From contig JADHWC010000013.1 of assembly GCA_016783665.1 (NCBI GenBank), positions 1-41,552 of the forward strand: DNA of 41,552 bases, given 5' to 3'. The DNA comes from Fidelibacterota bacterium. Lineage in GTDB: Bacteria > Fidelibacterota > UBA2242. Position numbers and translations under genes: made by a program. The notes below the pieces were generated by a model that saw only the letters and a program-made list of their open reading frames with translations, did no database searches and had not been told where the DNA came from. This document shows positions 7,993 to 16,899 of this stretch, in pieces (the first letter of the stretch is position 1; every line of letters begins with the position of its first letter).

Positions 7993-8428
7993 TCTATTCT
8001 CCTAACCTGGATAAGTCAGAATTTCAAATTTCAAGTTTTAAATTTAATATTTTTGGACGAATTATTCATGACTATATTCGCATGAGGTAACGGAATACAG
8101 CCGGGACGTGGCGCAGGCGTTTAATCGGAGAACGCTGAAATAAGCACCAAGCGCCGGAGAAGAAGAATGGAGTTTTGATCCGAAGGATCTTTGGAGCCTT
8201 TCGAAGCAGTCGGTGGATAACCCGAATGAATTCCCCAGTGGGACAGGCGGGGCTGGTGGAGTTAGAATCCAGTGCCCACTCAATAAATTGAGTGGTTAAC
8301 GTTTGAAGATGATTTGAATGAGCTACGAAAATAAACGTTAACCGCCGGCTTTAGCCGGTGGGTTAGAGTGAATTCTACCCCAAATCCCGACTTTTTTAAT
8401 TTGGACGAATCGTCGCCACGCTGATCAT

Positions 8429-8461
8429 AACCTTCAGAAGGTCTCCGACCTTCTGAAGGTT
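8429..8461. repeat. Nested palindrome, 14-base arms
   Basis: AACCTTCAGAAGGT (8429-8442) and ACCTTCTGAAGGTT (8448-8461) are exact reverse complements around CTCCG. Each arm is itself almost palindromic (ACCTTC-x-GAAGGT type), so the element can fold as one long or two short hairpins. Confidence 0.8.
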
Positions 8462-8485
8462 TGAACCCCATAGTCGGTCATTCGT

Positions 8486-8516
8486 TCTCGTTCCCAAATT
8501 GAATTTGGGAACGAGA
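8486..8516. repeat. Palindrome, 15-base arms with one-base centre
   Basis: TCTCGTTCCCAAATT (8486-8500) and AATTTGGGAACGAGA (8502-8516) are exact reverse complements around a single G. Similar 'CGTTCCC...GGGAACG' palindromes are common dispersed intergenic repeats in environmental genomes; copy number here is one. Confidence 0.8.
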
Positions 8517-8608
8517 TTAAAGCTTCCAATAAATATCAATTGGTTTGTAGTCTGTCATCATTCTAACAACGATATAAAAAAACATCCTCTGCAAAACACA
8601 ACAGAATT

Positions 8609-10825
8609 TTAATCAGCCTGTTTAAAAATCCAACGATTGCCTGTGATTATTACAGCAAGCAAGCCAATCAGACCCACTGCTGCAGTTGACAGTCCAAATA
8701 CCGGGATGATAATTCCCGAAGTGAGATATATTCCGAGACAAGAGCCGATAATATCACAGGCATAGATGGAACCGGATGCGCTTGGCAATTTTGTCGATTC
8801 ATGTTTTTGAACCAGGTATGACAGCATCGGGAATATCGTCCCACTCACCAAGCCGCCGAGCCACAGCATTACATAATGGACAATTGAAAAGGTCAGCAGA
8901 ACCGATTGACTGAGCAGTAAAACCGCATACACGATGATAATAATAGTCAAACCGACTGCCAGCCGGAGAAATTGTTTGAACCGAATGTGCTGAACCGAGC
9001 GGCGCTGCCGCCAGGCGCCCATGGCTGCTCCCGCCATAAATGCCGTCGTCAACAGGGCAATGTTCAGATACAAAGCGCCGACATAACTCTGATAGACAAT
9101 AATCACAATCGATTCCAGACTCATGATGCTGAACCCGATCACCGCCATGTTCAGTTTGAGTATGGAAGCAGGTCTTTTCTTCACCCGAAACCGGATGATA
9201 ACAATCAGAATCAGCCCGATTACAAATAGTCCGGGATAAACCGGCTTGGTTTTATCGAGATATTGGTACACGCTTTTTAGAACGCCTTTTGTTTGCTGGT
9301 CCCATAAAAGCGTATCATAATAAAAGCCTACCGGTTTTTGCAGTGTGTTGATTTGACGATTATTATTTGCTAGTAGATGATTTTCCAGAAAGGCGATTTT
9401 TTGCGGCGAGAGGCGATCCCACAAATAAGATTCCTGAATATAGAGATTGGATATATCTCGGTTTTTCAACTGACCGGTAAAATAATCCAGACGATTATTC
9501 AGCGGACTTTCCGAAGCCAGCAGATGCACGGTTTCACCGGGAATCCAGCAACTCTGATCGAAGACATTTCGAACCGTATTCTCCATAATCTTTAAAAACG
9601 CCACATGCTCATCGCTTAAATAAGTTTCTCCTCCGGGGAATTGCATCGAAACGATAGCAGTGTTATCCATTTGGCGTTTCAAAAGGCGAAAAAATTCAAC
9701 CGTGTAAAACCGGTTCCACATGGCATTCACCGGAAGTGGAATATTTATTAGTACGACATCGAATTGTTGATCTGTCTTCTTTAGAAATTTCAGAGGATCA
9801 TCGATGTGTACTTCCACTCGCATCGAATCAGCCTGTTGCAAACTATGCGCATCAATCATCTTTTGCAATACGGCGTCGGTCTGGACAACGGTTATAGATT
9901 TCAAAGTCGAATACTTTTGAATTTGTCTATAAATGTCCGCATTGGCGACGCCGATGATCAGCGCTTTTTGAGGAGCCTGATGGTTCAGCATTCCAAAATG
10001 AACCTTTTCCTCGGCATCCTCTATAATACCGATATTCCAGATGGGTTCATTATTCCCAAATAGCGTTATGCCGCCGCCATAAAAAGCCTCACTTATCGCC
10101 TGATGCGGCGATTCCCGGTAGTCCCGGAGCCTGTAAGGATACCATTTTTTAATAACAGCTTCCGGTGTGACGAACTGAAATAATAAAAATTCGATGATTA
10201 CTACACCGGTTAATAACAGAACTTTATAAACCGCTTTTTGAAGGATGACCATAGCGGCAACAATCATATAAAAACCGATCGTCAGATGTAGTAAGACCAG
10301 TGTATTCGATCCCGACCGAATAAGTAAAATAAAAAGTATACCGCCCATAGCAGAGCCGATAACTTCGCCAATGTAAACATGATGGACTGGGAATTGTGAT
10401 TTCCGGTCGGTTACCCAGCGAACCAGAAAAGGAAAAAACAAGCCGTTTAAAAACGACGGAATCATAAACAACATACCCGTCCATAAAAAAATCCGACCAA
10501 GACCAATCATTTCGCTCAATTCAATTCCGAAAATTCGCCGGATCAACAGCAATGAATAGGAACAAAGTACCAGAAATAATGAGTAAAAGATCATTAACGG
10601 TAATAATCTCGGGGATTTATCGACATTTCTAAGATAAGTACTGCCTGCCAGACTGCCAATGCCTGTCCATAACAACCAGTGTCCAATAGCAATGCACATC
10701 GTTATTTCATTGCCATAGAATGATTGAGCAACGAGACGTAAAAAAATCAGTTGACCGATGGTTGCCATAATTCCGACGGTCAACACCAGGCTGCTATATT
10801 TCAGCAAATGCTTATTAATAATCAT
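8609..10825 (-). CDS. Polytopic membrane protein with spermidine-synthase-like domain
   Basis: 738 residues in three parts. About residues 10-215 hold six or seven membrane segments (ATIGQLIFLRLVAQSFYG is the usual opening of this family); about 235-475 form a soluble Rossmann-like domain; about 530-735 hold a second membrane bundle. This layout matches the fused membrane/spermidine-synthase-like proteins found widely in environmental bacteria. The domain is atypical: the SAM-binding glycine motif reads LIIGVANADI rather than GGGDG, and the DxxDP catalytic site region reads VVLINIPLPVNAMWNRFYT. It therefore may not make polyamines. It lies 22 bases downstream of the FGE-like gene, in the same unit. 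Substrate unknown. Confidence 0.75.
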   Translation of the reverse strand: MIINKHLLKYSSLVLTVGIMATIGQLIFLRLVAQSFYGNEITMCIAIGHWLLWTGIGSLAGSTYLRNVDKSPRLLPLMIFYSLFLVLCSYSLLLIRRIFGIELSEMIGLGRIFLWTGMLFMIPSFLNGLFFPFLVRWVTDRKSQFPVHHVYIGEVIGSAMGGILFILLIRSGSNTLVLLHLTIGFYMIVAAMVILQKAVYKVLLLTGVVIIEFLLFQFVTPEAVIKKWYPYRLRDYRESPHQAISEAFYGGGITLFGNNEPIWNIGIIEDAEEKVHFGMLNHQAPQKALIIGVANADIYRQIQKYSTLKSITVVQTDAVLQKMIDAHSLQQADSMRVEVHIDDPLKFLKKTDQQFDVVLINIPLPVNAMWNRFYTVEFFRLLKRQMDNTAIVSMQFPGGETYLSDEHVAFLKIMENTVRNVFDQSCWIPGETVHLLASESPLNNRLDYFTGQLKNRDISNLYIQESYLWDRLSPQKIAFLENHLLANNNRQINTLQKPVGFYYDTLLWDQQTKGVLKSVYQYLDKTKPVYPGLFVIGLILIVIIRFRVKKRPASILKLNMAVIGFSIMSLESIVIIVYQSYVGALYLNIALLTTAFMAGAAMGAWRQRRSVQHIRFKQFLRLAVGLTIIIIVYAVLLLSQSVLLTFSIVHYVMLWLGGLVSGTIFPMLSYLVQKHESTKLPSASGSIYACDIIGSCLGIYLTSGIIIPVFGLSTAAVGLIGLLAVIITGNRWIFKQAD

Positions 10826-10847
10826 CTGATATTAAATGGAATGAAGT

Positions 10848-11690
10848 TTATTGATCGGAGCGAGTTCTGCTAATACTTACCGTTTTGGGGTCCCAGACCA
10901 CTCTAAAGCCGACAAAGCTGACCCTGGCGACAGGCATATAGCGAAAACGGTCGGAACAACGGAGTTCGTCTTTATCGTGATACCACGATCCACCGCGTAG
11001 CACTCTAAACATGCTGGTTGCCGGTCCCCGAGGGTCCCGATATGCCGGAAGGCTGTAGTAACCGCTCTTGTAATAATCGAGACACCATTCATAAACATTA
11101 CCGGCAAGATCATAAATTCCAAATATGTTGGGTGGAAATTTTGCAACAGGCGATATTCGTTTCCAGCGATCCTTTTTGCCCGTTCCTGAATAGTTTGCCA
11201 TGCTGTGGTTTAAATCATTCCCGGTGGGATATTTTATTGACATGCCACCCGATGTTGCTGCATATTCCCATTGTGCTTCGGTTGGCAAAGAACCTCCAGC
11301 CCACTTGCAGAAATCCATCGCGTCATACCAGGTCATAAAAGCAACGGGATAATCATTTTTGCTACCGGATCCCTGCATTGGCATTTTACGATCCGTTGCC
11401 CGGCAGAACATTTTATACTGCTGAATAGTCACTTCAGTAACGCTCATATAGAAATCTGAAAGAGTTACTTTATGCACCGGTTTTTCGTCGCTATCTCCAA
11501 CATTGAATTTATCGCCCATTTCAAACGAACCACCTTCAACCAGGACGGCTTCTATCCCGATTGGACCGATTTTCACGACATCATTTTCCCCGGACCGTTC
11601 CCGTGGAGCATCGGGTTGATCGGCAAACAGAGGAGATAACCCGATTAATAAGACATTTAAAAAAGTAATTTTGCGGCTGAAAAGCATCAT
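10848..11690 (-). CDS. Exported FGE-sulfatase-fold (SUMF1-like) protein
   Basis: 280 residues from the ATG at 11690, preceded by AGGA nine bases upstream; ATGs at 11708 and 11711 are also possible. The start is a signal peptide (KITFLNVLLIGLSPLFA). Family blocks are in order: VEGGSFEMGD near residue 50, KPVHKVTLSDFYMSVTEVT, PVAFMTWYDAMDFCKWAG, LPTEAQWEYAA, GNVYEWCLDYY and VLRGGSWYHDKDELRCSDR, GFRVV. The copper-binding cysteine pair of true formylglycine-generating enzymes is not intact: only one cysteine stands in the C-terminal block, so sulfatase maturation is doubtful, and no sulfatase gene is nearby. Such secreted FGE-fold proteins often serve as binding or modifying domains. Followed in the same unit by the membrane spermidine-synthase-like gene. 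Confidence 0.85.
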   Translation of the reverse strand: MMLFSRKITFLNVLLIGLSPLFADQPDAPRERSGENDVVKIGPIGIEAVLVEGGSFEMGDKFNVGDSDEKPVHKVTLSDFYMSVTEVTIQQYKMFCRATDRKMPMQGSGSKNDYPVAFMTWYDAMDFCKWAGGSLPTEAQWEYAATSGGMSIKYPTGNDLNHSMANYSGTGKKDRWKRISPVAKFPPNIFGIYDLAGNVYEWCLDYYKSGYYSLPAYRDPRGPATSMFRVLRGGSWYHDKDELRCSDRFRYMPVARVSFVGFRVVWDPKTVSISRTRSDQ

Positions 11691-11923
11691 AATAGAATTT
11701 CCTGCCATCATTTTCCTAAAAATATCGATTTCAAGAAGCAGATACAAGTACAATTTTCACATTTTTACCTAATCTGACTAATGCATCTATAAAAATGATC
11801 CGATATTAACAATCTCCTGCCTCACTATTCTTTCAACCGACAACGGAATTTTTTATACTATTTATATGCAAGATATGTTAATATACGATCGCTGAAAAAG
11901 AGATATGTACAGAGGAACACCAT

Positions 11924-14458
11924 ATGACAGATTTTATAAAATTCCCGGTAAAATACCGGGTGTTATTAAGTTTTCTGATTTTATTTGGATTAATCACATG
12001 TAACAATTCCGGAACTTCCCGCATGAATATCATACTTATCCACTACCACCGATTTGACAACAATTACACTGACTGGACTCTGTGGACATGGCTTGATCAA
12101 AAATCGGTTGAATTGATTTCTATTGGTAAAGACGATTTTGGAGCGATCTTCCGAATGGATGTAACACAGTATCCACCTAAAGGTAATATCGGAATCCTCC
12201 CCAGATTCGGAAATTGGGAGAAAAAAGATGACCCCAACCGCTACTGGAGCAGATCGATGTCCAATGAAATCTGGATATTACAGGGTGACGGAACTCTCTA
12301 TCTGAACAAACCGGATACAACACCCTTTATCAGAAAAGCATTTCTGGATGGTCCGGACAGGCTAACTGTAGTATTGTCAAATCCACTTCATAAAATATTA
12401 CTGGCGCAACTTAATCCAACAATTGAATTGAAAACTAAACTGCTTACGAAATTCAAGAAAATAGACCTTATGCCTGAAGATTCGGATTCTTCAATGATAC
12501 TTCAAATTGATATGTCTGAACCAATCGGAATAGCCGACCTTCCGGGTAAAATAATTGCCAACGGATACAAATCAGGTCCGATTCTCCTGAGAGATATTCT
12601 GACCGATCCGAAGTATTATACAGATTCTCCTCTGGGAGCATTTTACTCACCGGAAAAAACAATCTTCAAACTATTTGCCCCAGGCGCAAGCAAAGTAACG
12701 CTGAACCTGTATGAAAAAGCGTCAGGTGGAAAACCAGATCAATATTCCTTAAAGAAATCGGAAACCGGCGCCTGGTCGGTTGAGATCAAAGACAATCTGC
12801 TTGGCAAGTATTACACCTATTTTGTGGATGGTCCCGATCCCTCTTACCGACCGGATCATGAAGTAATCGACCCCTATGCCACCTGCGTAACGACCCATGA
12901 CGGCAGAGCTTTGATATTTCAGGATGATACGCCTATCGCCGATTCTCCGAAATTCCCCTTCAATGAGGCTGTTATTTATGAAATGCATGTCAGGGATTTT
13001 TCCATCGCCGAAAATTCCGGGATCAAAAATAAAGGTAATTATTCGGGTTTTACTGAAGAGAACACGCAACTGCCGGGAACAGATATTAAAACCGGTCTGG
13101 ATCACGTTGTTGAATTGGATATCAATACCATCCAACTGATGCCGATTCAGGATTTCGAGCATGACAATGCGGTTAACAGTTATTTCTGGGGCTACATGAC
13201 CGTGAATTTCAATTCTCCCGATGGGTGGTTTGCCAGCGATCAATACGATGCGAGCCGTGTGAAAGAATTCAAGCAGTTAATAGACGCCCTTCATCGTAAA
13301 GGGATAAAAGTGGTTCTGGATGTCGTTTACAATCATACTGCGGAAGGCAATCCCGAAATCCGCTACAACTTCAACGGAATCATACCGAATTTCTATTATC
13401 GACAGCGACCGGACGGAAGTTTCTGGAACGGCTCAGGCTGCGGCAATGAAGTTCGTTCCGAACAGCCGATGGTTCGCAAATTCATCGTTGAATCATTAAA
13501 ATACTGGGTTAATACATATAAAGTTGACGGCTTTCGATTTGATCTGATGGGATTGATCGACATGGAAACCATGGAAACAATCGTCAAAGAACTCAGAGCA
13601 ATCAAACCGGATATATTTCTCTATGGCGAACCCTGGGCAGCCGGCGGCACTCCGATTAAACCAACTGTCAAAGGCACTCAGCGGGGCAAAGGTTTCGCGG
13701 TATTTAACGATCACTTTCGGGATGCATTGAAAGGTCCCTGGCATAACACCGATCCGGGCTATATTCAGAAAGGAAAAAATATTAAAGCCGTGCAGAAAGG
13801 AATTATCGGAAGCATCACCGATTTTGCAGATTCTCCGTCGGAAGTCATCAACTACGTAGTTTGCCACGACGGCAGAACGCTGTGGGATCAATTAGTGATT
13901 TCCACCGAAAAGGACAGTGCTCTGACCGATACCGAACTGAAAGCAATGGATAAACTTGCGGCTGTGATTTTATTTACATCCCAGGGAGTTCCCTTTATAC
14001 ACGGTGGACAGGAATTTCTGCGGACAAAATTCGGCTCCCATAATAGTTATAATCAACCGGACAAAATCAATAAGATTCGCTGGGATTACAAACAGGAAAA
14101 CCGTGATGTTTTTAACTATTATAAGGGACTCATTCAACTTCGCAACGAACATCCAATGTTCAGAATGACTTCCGCAGAGGAAATTAACCGAAACATCTCG
14201 TTTTTAAATAAAAAGAAAAATAACATTCCCGTCAACTGTATCGCTTACCAGATAAATCGTGGAAATACAGGTGATTCCTGGCGAAATGTTCTTGTGTTGA
14301 TCAATCCAAATCACAAGTCCGAAACCTTTACAATTCCGGCAGGCAAGTGGATCCTTGTTGTCGATCATACGATTGCCGGAGTCGATATAATCAAACCGGT
14401 TTCCGAAACCGAGATTGAGCTGAAACCCATTTCCGCAATGGTGCTATATAAACTATAA
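11924..14458 (+). CDS. pulA: Type I pullulanase, GH13 lipoprotein
   Basis: 844 residues; GAGGA stands nine bases before the ATG. Signal with lipobox LITC. A pullulanase N-terminal carbohydrate-binding domain (PUD/CBM41 type) opens at MNIILIHYHRFDNNY, with DWTLWTWLD; a CBM48-like domain follows at about 245-320 (LGAFYSPEKTIFKLFAPGA). The GH13 barrel keeps all signatures: VVYNHT, GFRFDLMG (nucleophile Asp 540), YGEPWA (acid/base Glu 569) and VVCHDG (Asp 649). It should cleave alpha-1,6 branch points in pullulan, starch or glycogen, outside the cell or on its surface. The next gene, another GH13 lipoprotein, begins 24 bases on, so the two form an alpha-glucan degradation unit. No SusC/SusD genes accompany them. 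Confidence 0.92.
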   Translation: MTDFIKFPVKYRVLLSFLILFGLITCNNSGTSRMNIILIHYHRFDNNYTDWTLWTWLDQKSVELISIGKDDFGAIFRMDVTQYPPKGNIGILPRFGNWEKKDDPNRYWSRSMSNEIWILQGDGTLYLNKPDTTPFIRKAFLDGPDRLTVVLSNPLHKILLAQLNPTIELKTKLLTKFKKIDLMPEDSDSSMILQIDMSEPIGIADLPGKIIANGYKSGPILLRDILTDPKYYTDSPLGAFYSPEKTIFKLFAPGASKVTLNLYEKASGGKPDQYSLKKSETGAWSVEIKDNLLGKYYTYFVDGPDPSYRPDHEVIDPYATCVTTHDGRALIFQDDTPIADSPKFPFNEAVIYEMHVRDFSIAENSGIKNKGNYSGFTEENTQLPGTDIKTGLDHVVELDINTIQLMPIQDFEHDNAVNSYFWGYMTVNFNSPDGWFASDQYDASRVKEFKQLIDALHRKGIKVVLDVVYNHTAEGNPEIRYNFNGIIPNFYYRQRPDGSFWNGSGCGNEVRSEQPMVRKFIVESLKYWVNTYKVDGFRFDLMGLIDMETMETIVKELRAIKPDIFLYGEPWAAGGTPIKPTVKGTQRGKGFAVFNDHFRDALKGPWHNTDPGYIQKGKNIKAVQKGIIGSITDFADSPSEVINYVVCHDGRTLWDQLVISTEKDSALTDTELKAMDKLAAVILFTSQGVPFIHGGQEFLRTKFGSHNSYNQPDKINKIRWDYKQENRDVFNYYKGLIQLRNEHPMFRMTSAEEINRNISFLNKKKNNIPVNCIAYQINRGNTGDSWRNVLVLINPNHKSETFTIPAGKWILVVDHTIAGVDIIKPVSETEIELKPISAMVLYKL

Positions 14459-14482
14459 GCAACAATTTTTAAAGGATATCTG

Positions 14483-16897
14483 ATGAAAAAGAAAATCAAC
14501 ATTTTAATAACAGTTGGATTTTCCACTCTTCTACTTTTGGGGGCATCAGGTCTTCGCTCCTGCTCAACAATTTCCGAATCACATAAACCAGCCGAACTTA
14601 TCGAATTTCGGACTATCGAACCCGGAACAACAACGTCTGTATATATCAATGATATATTTTTTGCTAAATCCTATAAACTGAAGTTTTCCCAAAACGTAAA
14701 TATCAACGTTGGCTACGATCTCAAAGACAATCTAATTCTGCTGACACCAGCCGATAATTTTTCCGGAAATACATATCTCGAGTTTCTGAATAATAAGGAA
14801 CGCTATATTCTGCCGGTCATTGTGAAAGAGAAAATTAAAGTCGGGTTCCAGATTGCGGTCGATGAAAAAGACGTGGATGTTTTCGTTATGGGAAATTTCA
14901 ATAACTGGAGCCGCAACTCAACTCAAATGTCTGATGATGATAACGACGGTATTTATACACGCAGCATTTACCTGGATGACGGCATTTATGAATATCAGTT
15001 TGTCATCGGCAAACGAGAAATATACGATCCCGAAAATCCGGTTAAAGTTGACAACGGCTTTGGATATTATAATTCATTGATCCATGTTAAATCTCCCAAT
15101 AAAGAGCAAATCCCGCAGCTCTATTTTCTGCCGTATCAAAATGATCATTGCCTCCGCCTGGCGCTCGACGCATCAAAACAAGGCGAAAATATTCGAATAA
15201 CGGTATTAAAGGATAACGTCTTTTATCCCTCAGAATATATTGAGGTTGCGAATGATGAAGTTATAGTTGATCTCAGTCCGCTGTCAGATAATTCATCTTT
15301 AACAACACTAAGAATCATCGCAAGCTTCGAAAATATGCCGGGAAACGTTATAACCGTCCGGACTCAAAATGGCGATCCGCTAAACTCAGACAATCCGTTT
15401 CTCTGGCAGGATGCTGTCATTTATTCACTAATGATCGATCGGTTTAAGAACGGAAACAGCGCCAATGACGGTCCGATCAATCATCCCGAATTAGATTGGC
15501 GCGCTAATTTCCAGGGAGGCGATTTTGCCGGTATAACTCAACAGATCGAAGCGGGATATTTTAACAGACTCGGAGTAAACACTCTCTGGATCTCGCCGGT
15601 TAATAAAACCACCGACAAAGCATACCGGGAATGGCCCGAGCCCCACCGTTACTATACCGGTTATCATGGATACTGGTCGGTCAGTGAAAATAAAACGGAA
15701 CCACGCTTCGGAACTCTCAACGAAATGAAAAAATTAGTAGATGTCGCCCACGATCACGGAATTAAGATTTTACTAGATTTTATATCCAATCATACTCACA
15801 TCGAACACCATTTTTTCAGCGAGCACCGGGATTGGTACGGCACACTCGATCTTCCGGATGGCACTAAAAACATCCGTCGCTGGAATGAGTATCGCCTGAC
15901 AACCTGGTTTGACACATTTATCCCATCTTTTGATTTTATCAACTCCAGCGAAGCGCTCGAAGCAATGACGGACAATGCCGTCTGGTGGTTGCAAGAAACC
16001 GGTATTGACGGATTCCGGCATGATGCAACGAAACACGTTCCCTATGAATTCTGGCGATCATTAACAAAGAAGATCAAAACGAAGGTTAATCCGGATCGGT
16101 CATTGAACGTTTTTCAAATCGGTGAAAGTTTCGGCGGACACGACCTGATCAAATCCTACGTAAACAACGGTATGCTGGAATCACAATTCAACTTCGGACA
16201 ATTCTTTACCGCACGGCGAATATTCACAGAACCGAACGGAAGGCTCTCAGAACTCAAAGTTGCAATTGATAAAGCCCTCGAAGTATATGGATATAATCAC
16301 TTAATGGGAAACATTCTTGACAGCCACGATCAAGTCAGAATCATGTCTCTCCTGGAAGGCGACCTTACGCTATCGGAAAATGGCGTTGAACGGGCGTTTC
16401 GTGAACCGGCGATTCAGGTGGACGATATTACGACCTATAAAAAGGGACAAATCTTATTCTGCTATCTGATGACTGTCCCGGGAATCCCGATTGTTTACTA
16501 TGGCGATGAATTCGGAATGACCGGTGCGAATGATCCCGATAACCGCCGGATGATGCGCTTTGGCGATCAATTGAATCAATTGGAGAGAGAGCAGCTCAAG
16601 CGTAATTCGAAATTGATTAACCTGAGGAAAAAATATTCTGCTCTTCGCCATGGCGATTATATCAATCTTTATACCAATGATAATGTGATGATTTATTCGC
16701 GAGGCGATCCAAATCAAAGACTGATTATATTATTCAATAAAGGATCACAATCCGAGAACGTTCATCTGAGTCTTCCTTCCTGGATGGAAGGTGGTTCGCT
16801 ACGGTCTCTGCTGAAAGATAAGAATTATCGGATTAAGGGTCGAAAGGTTGTATTACAAATTCCGGAATACAGCTATGATGTTCTGTTGATTGAATAA
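14483..16897 (+). CDS. GH13 alpha-amylase family lipoprotein with glycogen-binding domain
   Basis: 804 residues, AAAGGA before the ATG. Signal peptide with lipobox LRSC near residue 27. Residues about 110-195 are a CBM48/AMPK-type glycogen-binding domain (VFVMGNFNNWSRNSTQM, YEYQFVIGKREIYDPEN). The catalytic barrel begins at WQDAVIYSLMIDRFKNG and holds DFISNHTH, GIDGFRHDATKH (Asp 514), GESFGG (Glu 548) and ILDSHDQVR (Asp 616), so it is probably active. The pattern fits neopullulanase, cyclomaltodextrinase or maltogenic amylase relatives; exact specificity cannot be read. It would act on the oligosaccharides released by the pullulanase upstream. The stop is 2 bases from the end of the converging gene. 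Confidence 0.9.
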   Translation: MKKKINILITVGFSTLLLLGASGLRSCSTISESHKPAELIEFRTIEPGTTTSVYINDIFFAKSYKLKFSQNVNINVGYDLKDNLILLTPADNFSGNTYLEFLNNKERYILPVIVKEKIKVGFQIAVDEKDVDVFVMGNFNNWSRNSTQMSDDDNDGIYTRSIYLDDGIYEYQFVIGKREIYDPENPVKVDNGFGYYNSLIHVKSPNKEQIPQLYFLPYQNDHCLRLALDASKQGENIRITVLKDNVFYPSEYIEVANDEVIVDLSPLSDNSSLTTLRIIASFENMPGNVITVRTQNGDPLNSDNPFLWQDAVIYSLMIDRFKNGNSANDGPINHPELDWRANFQGGDFAGITQQIEAGYFNRLGVNTLWISPVNKTTDKAYREWPEPHRYYTGYHGYWSVSENKTEPRFGTLNEMKKLVDVAHDHGIKILLDFISNHTHIEHHFFSEHRDWYGTLDLPDGTKNIRRWNEYRLTTWFDTFIPSFDFINSSEALEAMTDNAVWWLQETGIDGFRHDATKHVPYEFWRSLTKKIKTKVNPDRSLNVFQIGESFGGHDLIKSYVNNGMLESQFNFGQFFTARRIFTEPNGRLSELKVAIDKALEVYGYNHLMGNILDSHDQVRIMSLLEGDLTLSENGVERAFREPAIQVDDITTYKKGQILFCYLMTVPGIPIVYYGDEFGMTGANDPDNRRMMRFGDQLNQLEREQLKRNSKLINLRKKYSALRHGDYINLYTNDNVMIYSRGDPNQRLIILFNKGSQSENVHLSLPSWMEGGSLRSLLKDKNYRIKGRKVVLQIPEYSYDVLLIE

Positions 16898-16899
16898 CG

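Larger units (their letters stand above)
7993..8608. other. Intergenic region with a cluster of strong inverted repeats
   Basis: 616 bases between two minus-strand genes. Bases 8062-8275 look non-coding though an open frame exists there. From 8276 to 8516 there are five palindromes: CCACTCAAT/ATTGAGTGG (8276-8295), an 11-base inverted repeat GGTTAACGTTT (8294-8304) with AAACGTTAACC (8333-8343), a CCGGCT/AGCCGG hairpin (8342-8361), a 14-base repeat around CTCCG (8429-8461) and a 15-base repeat around one G (8486-8516). None is followed by a clear T-run on the coding strand. Confidence 0.7.

Noticed and set aside
8062-8283. Minus-strand open frame of 73 residues between the BioD-like and membrane protein genes
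   Set aside because: Proline- and serine-rich translation of repeat-like DNA, no ribosome site; treated as intergenic repeat.
12749-13243. Minus-strand open frame of 164 residues opposite the pullulanase
   Set aside because: Entirely inside the pullulanase gene, no start signal; shadow.
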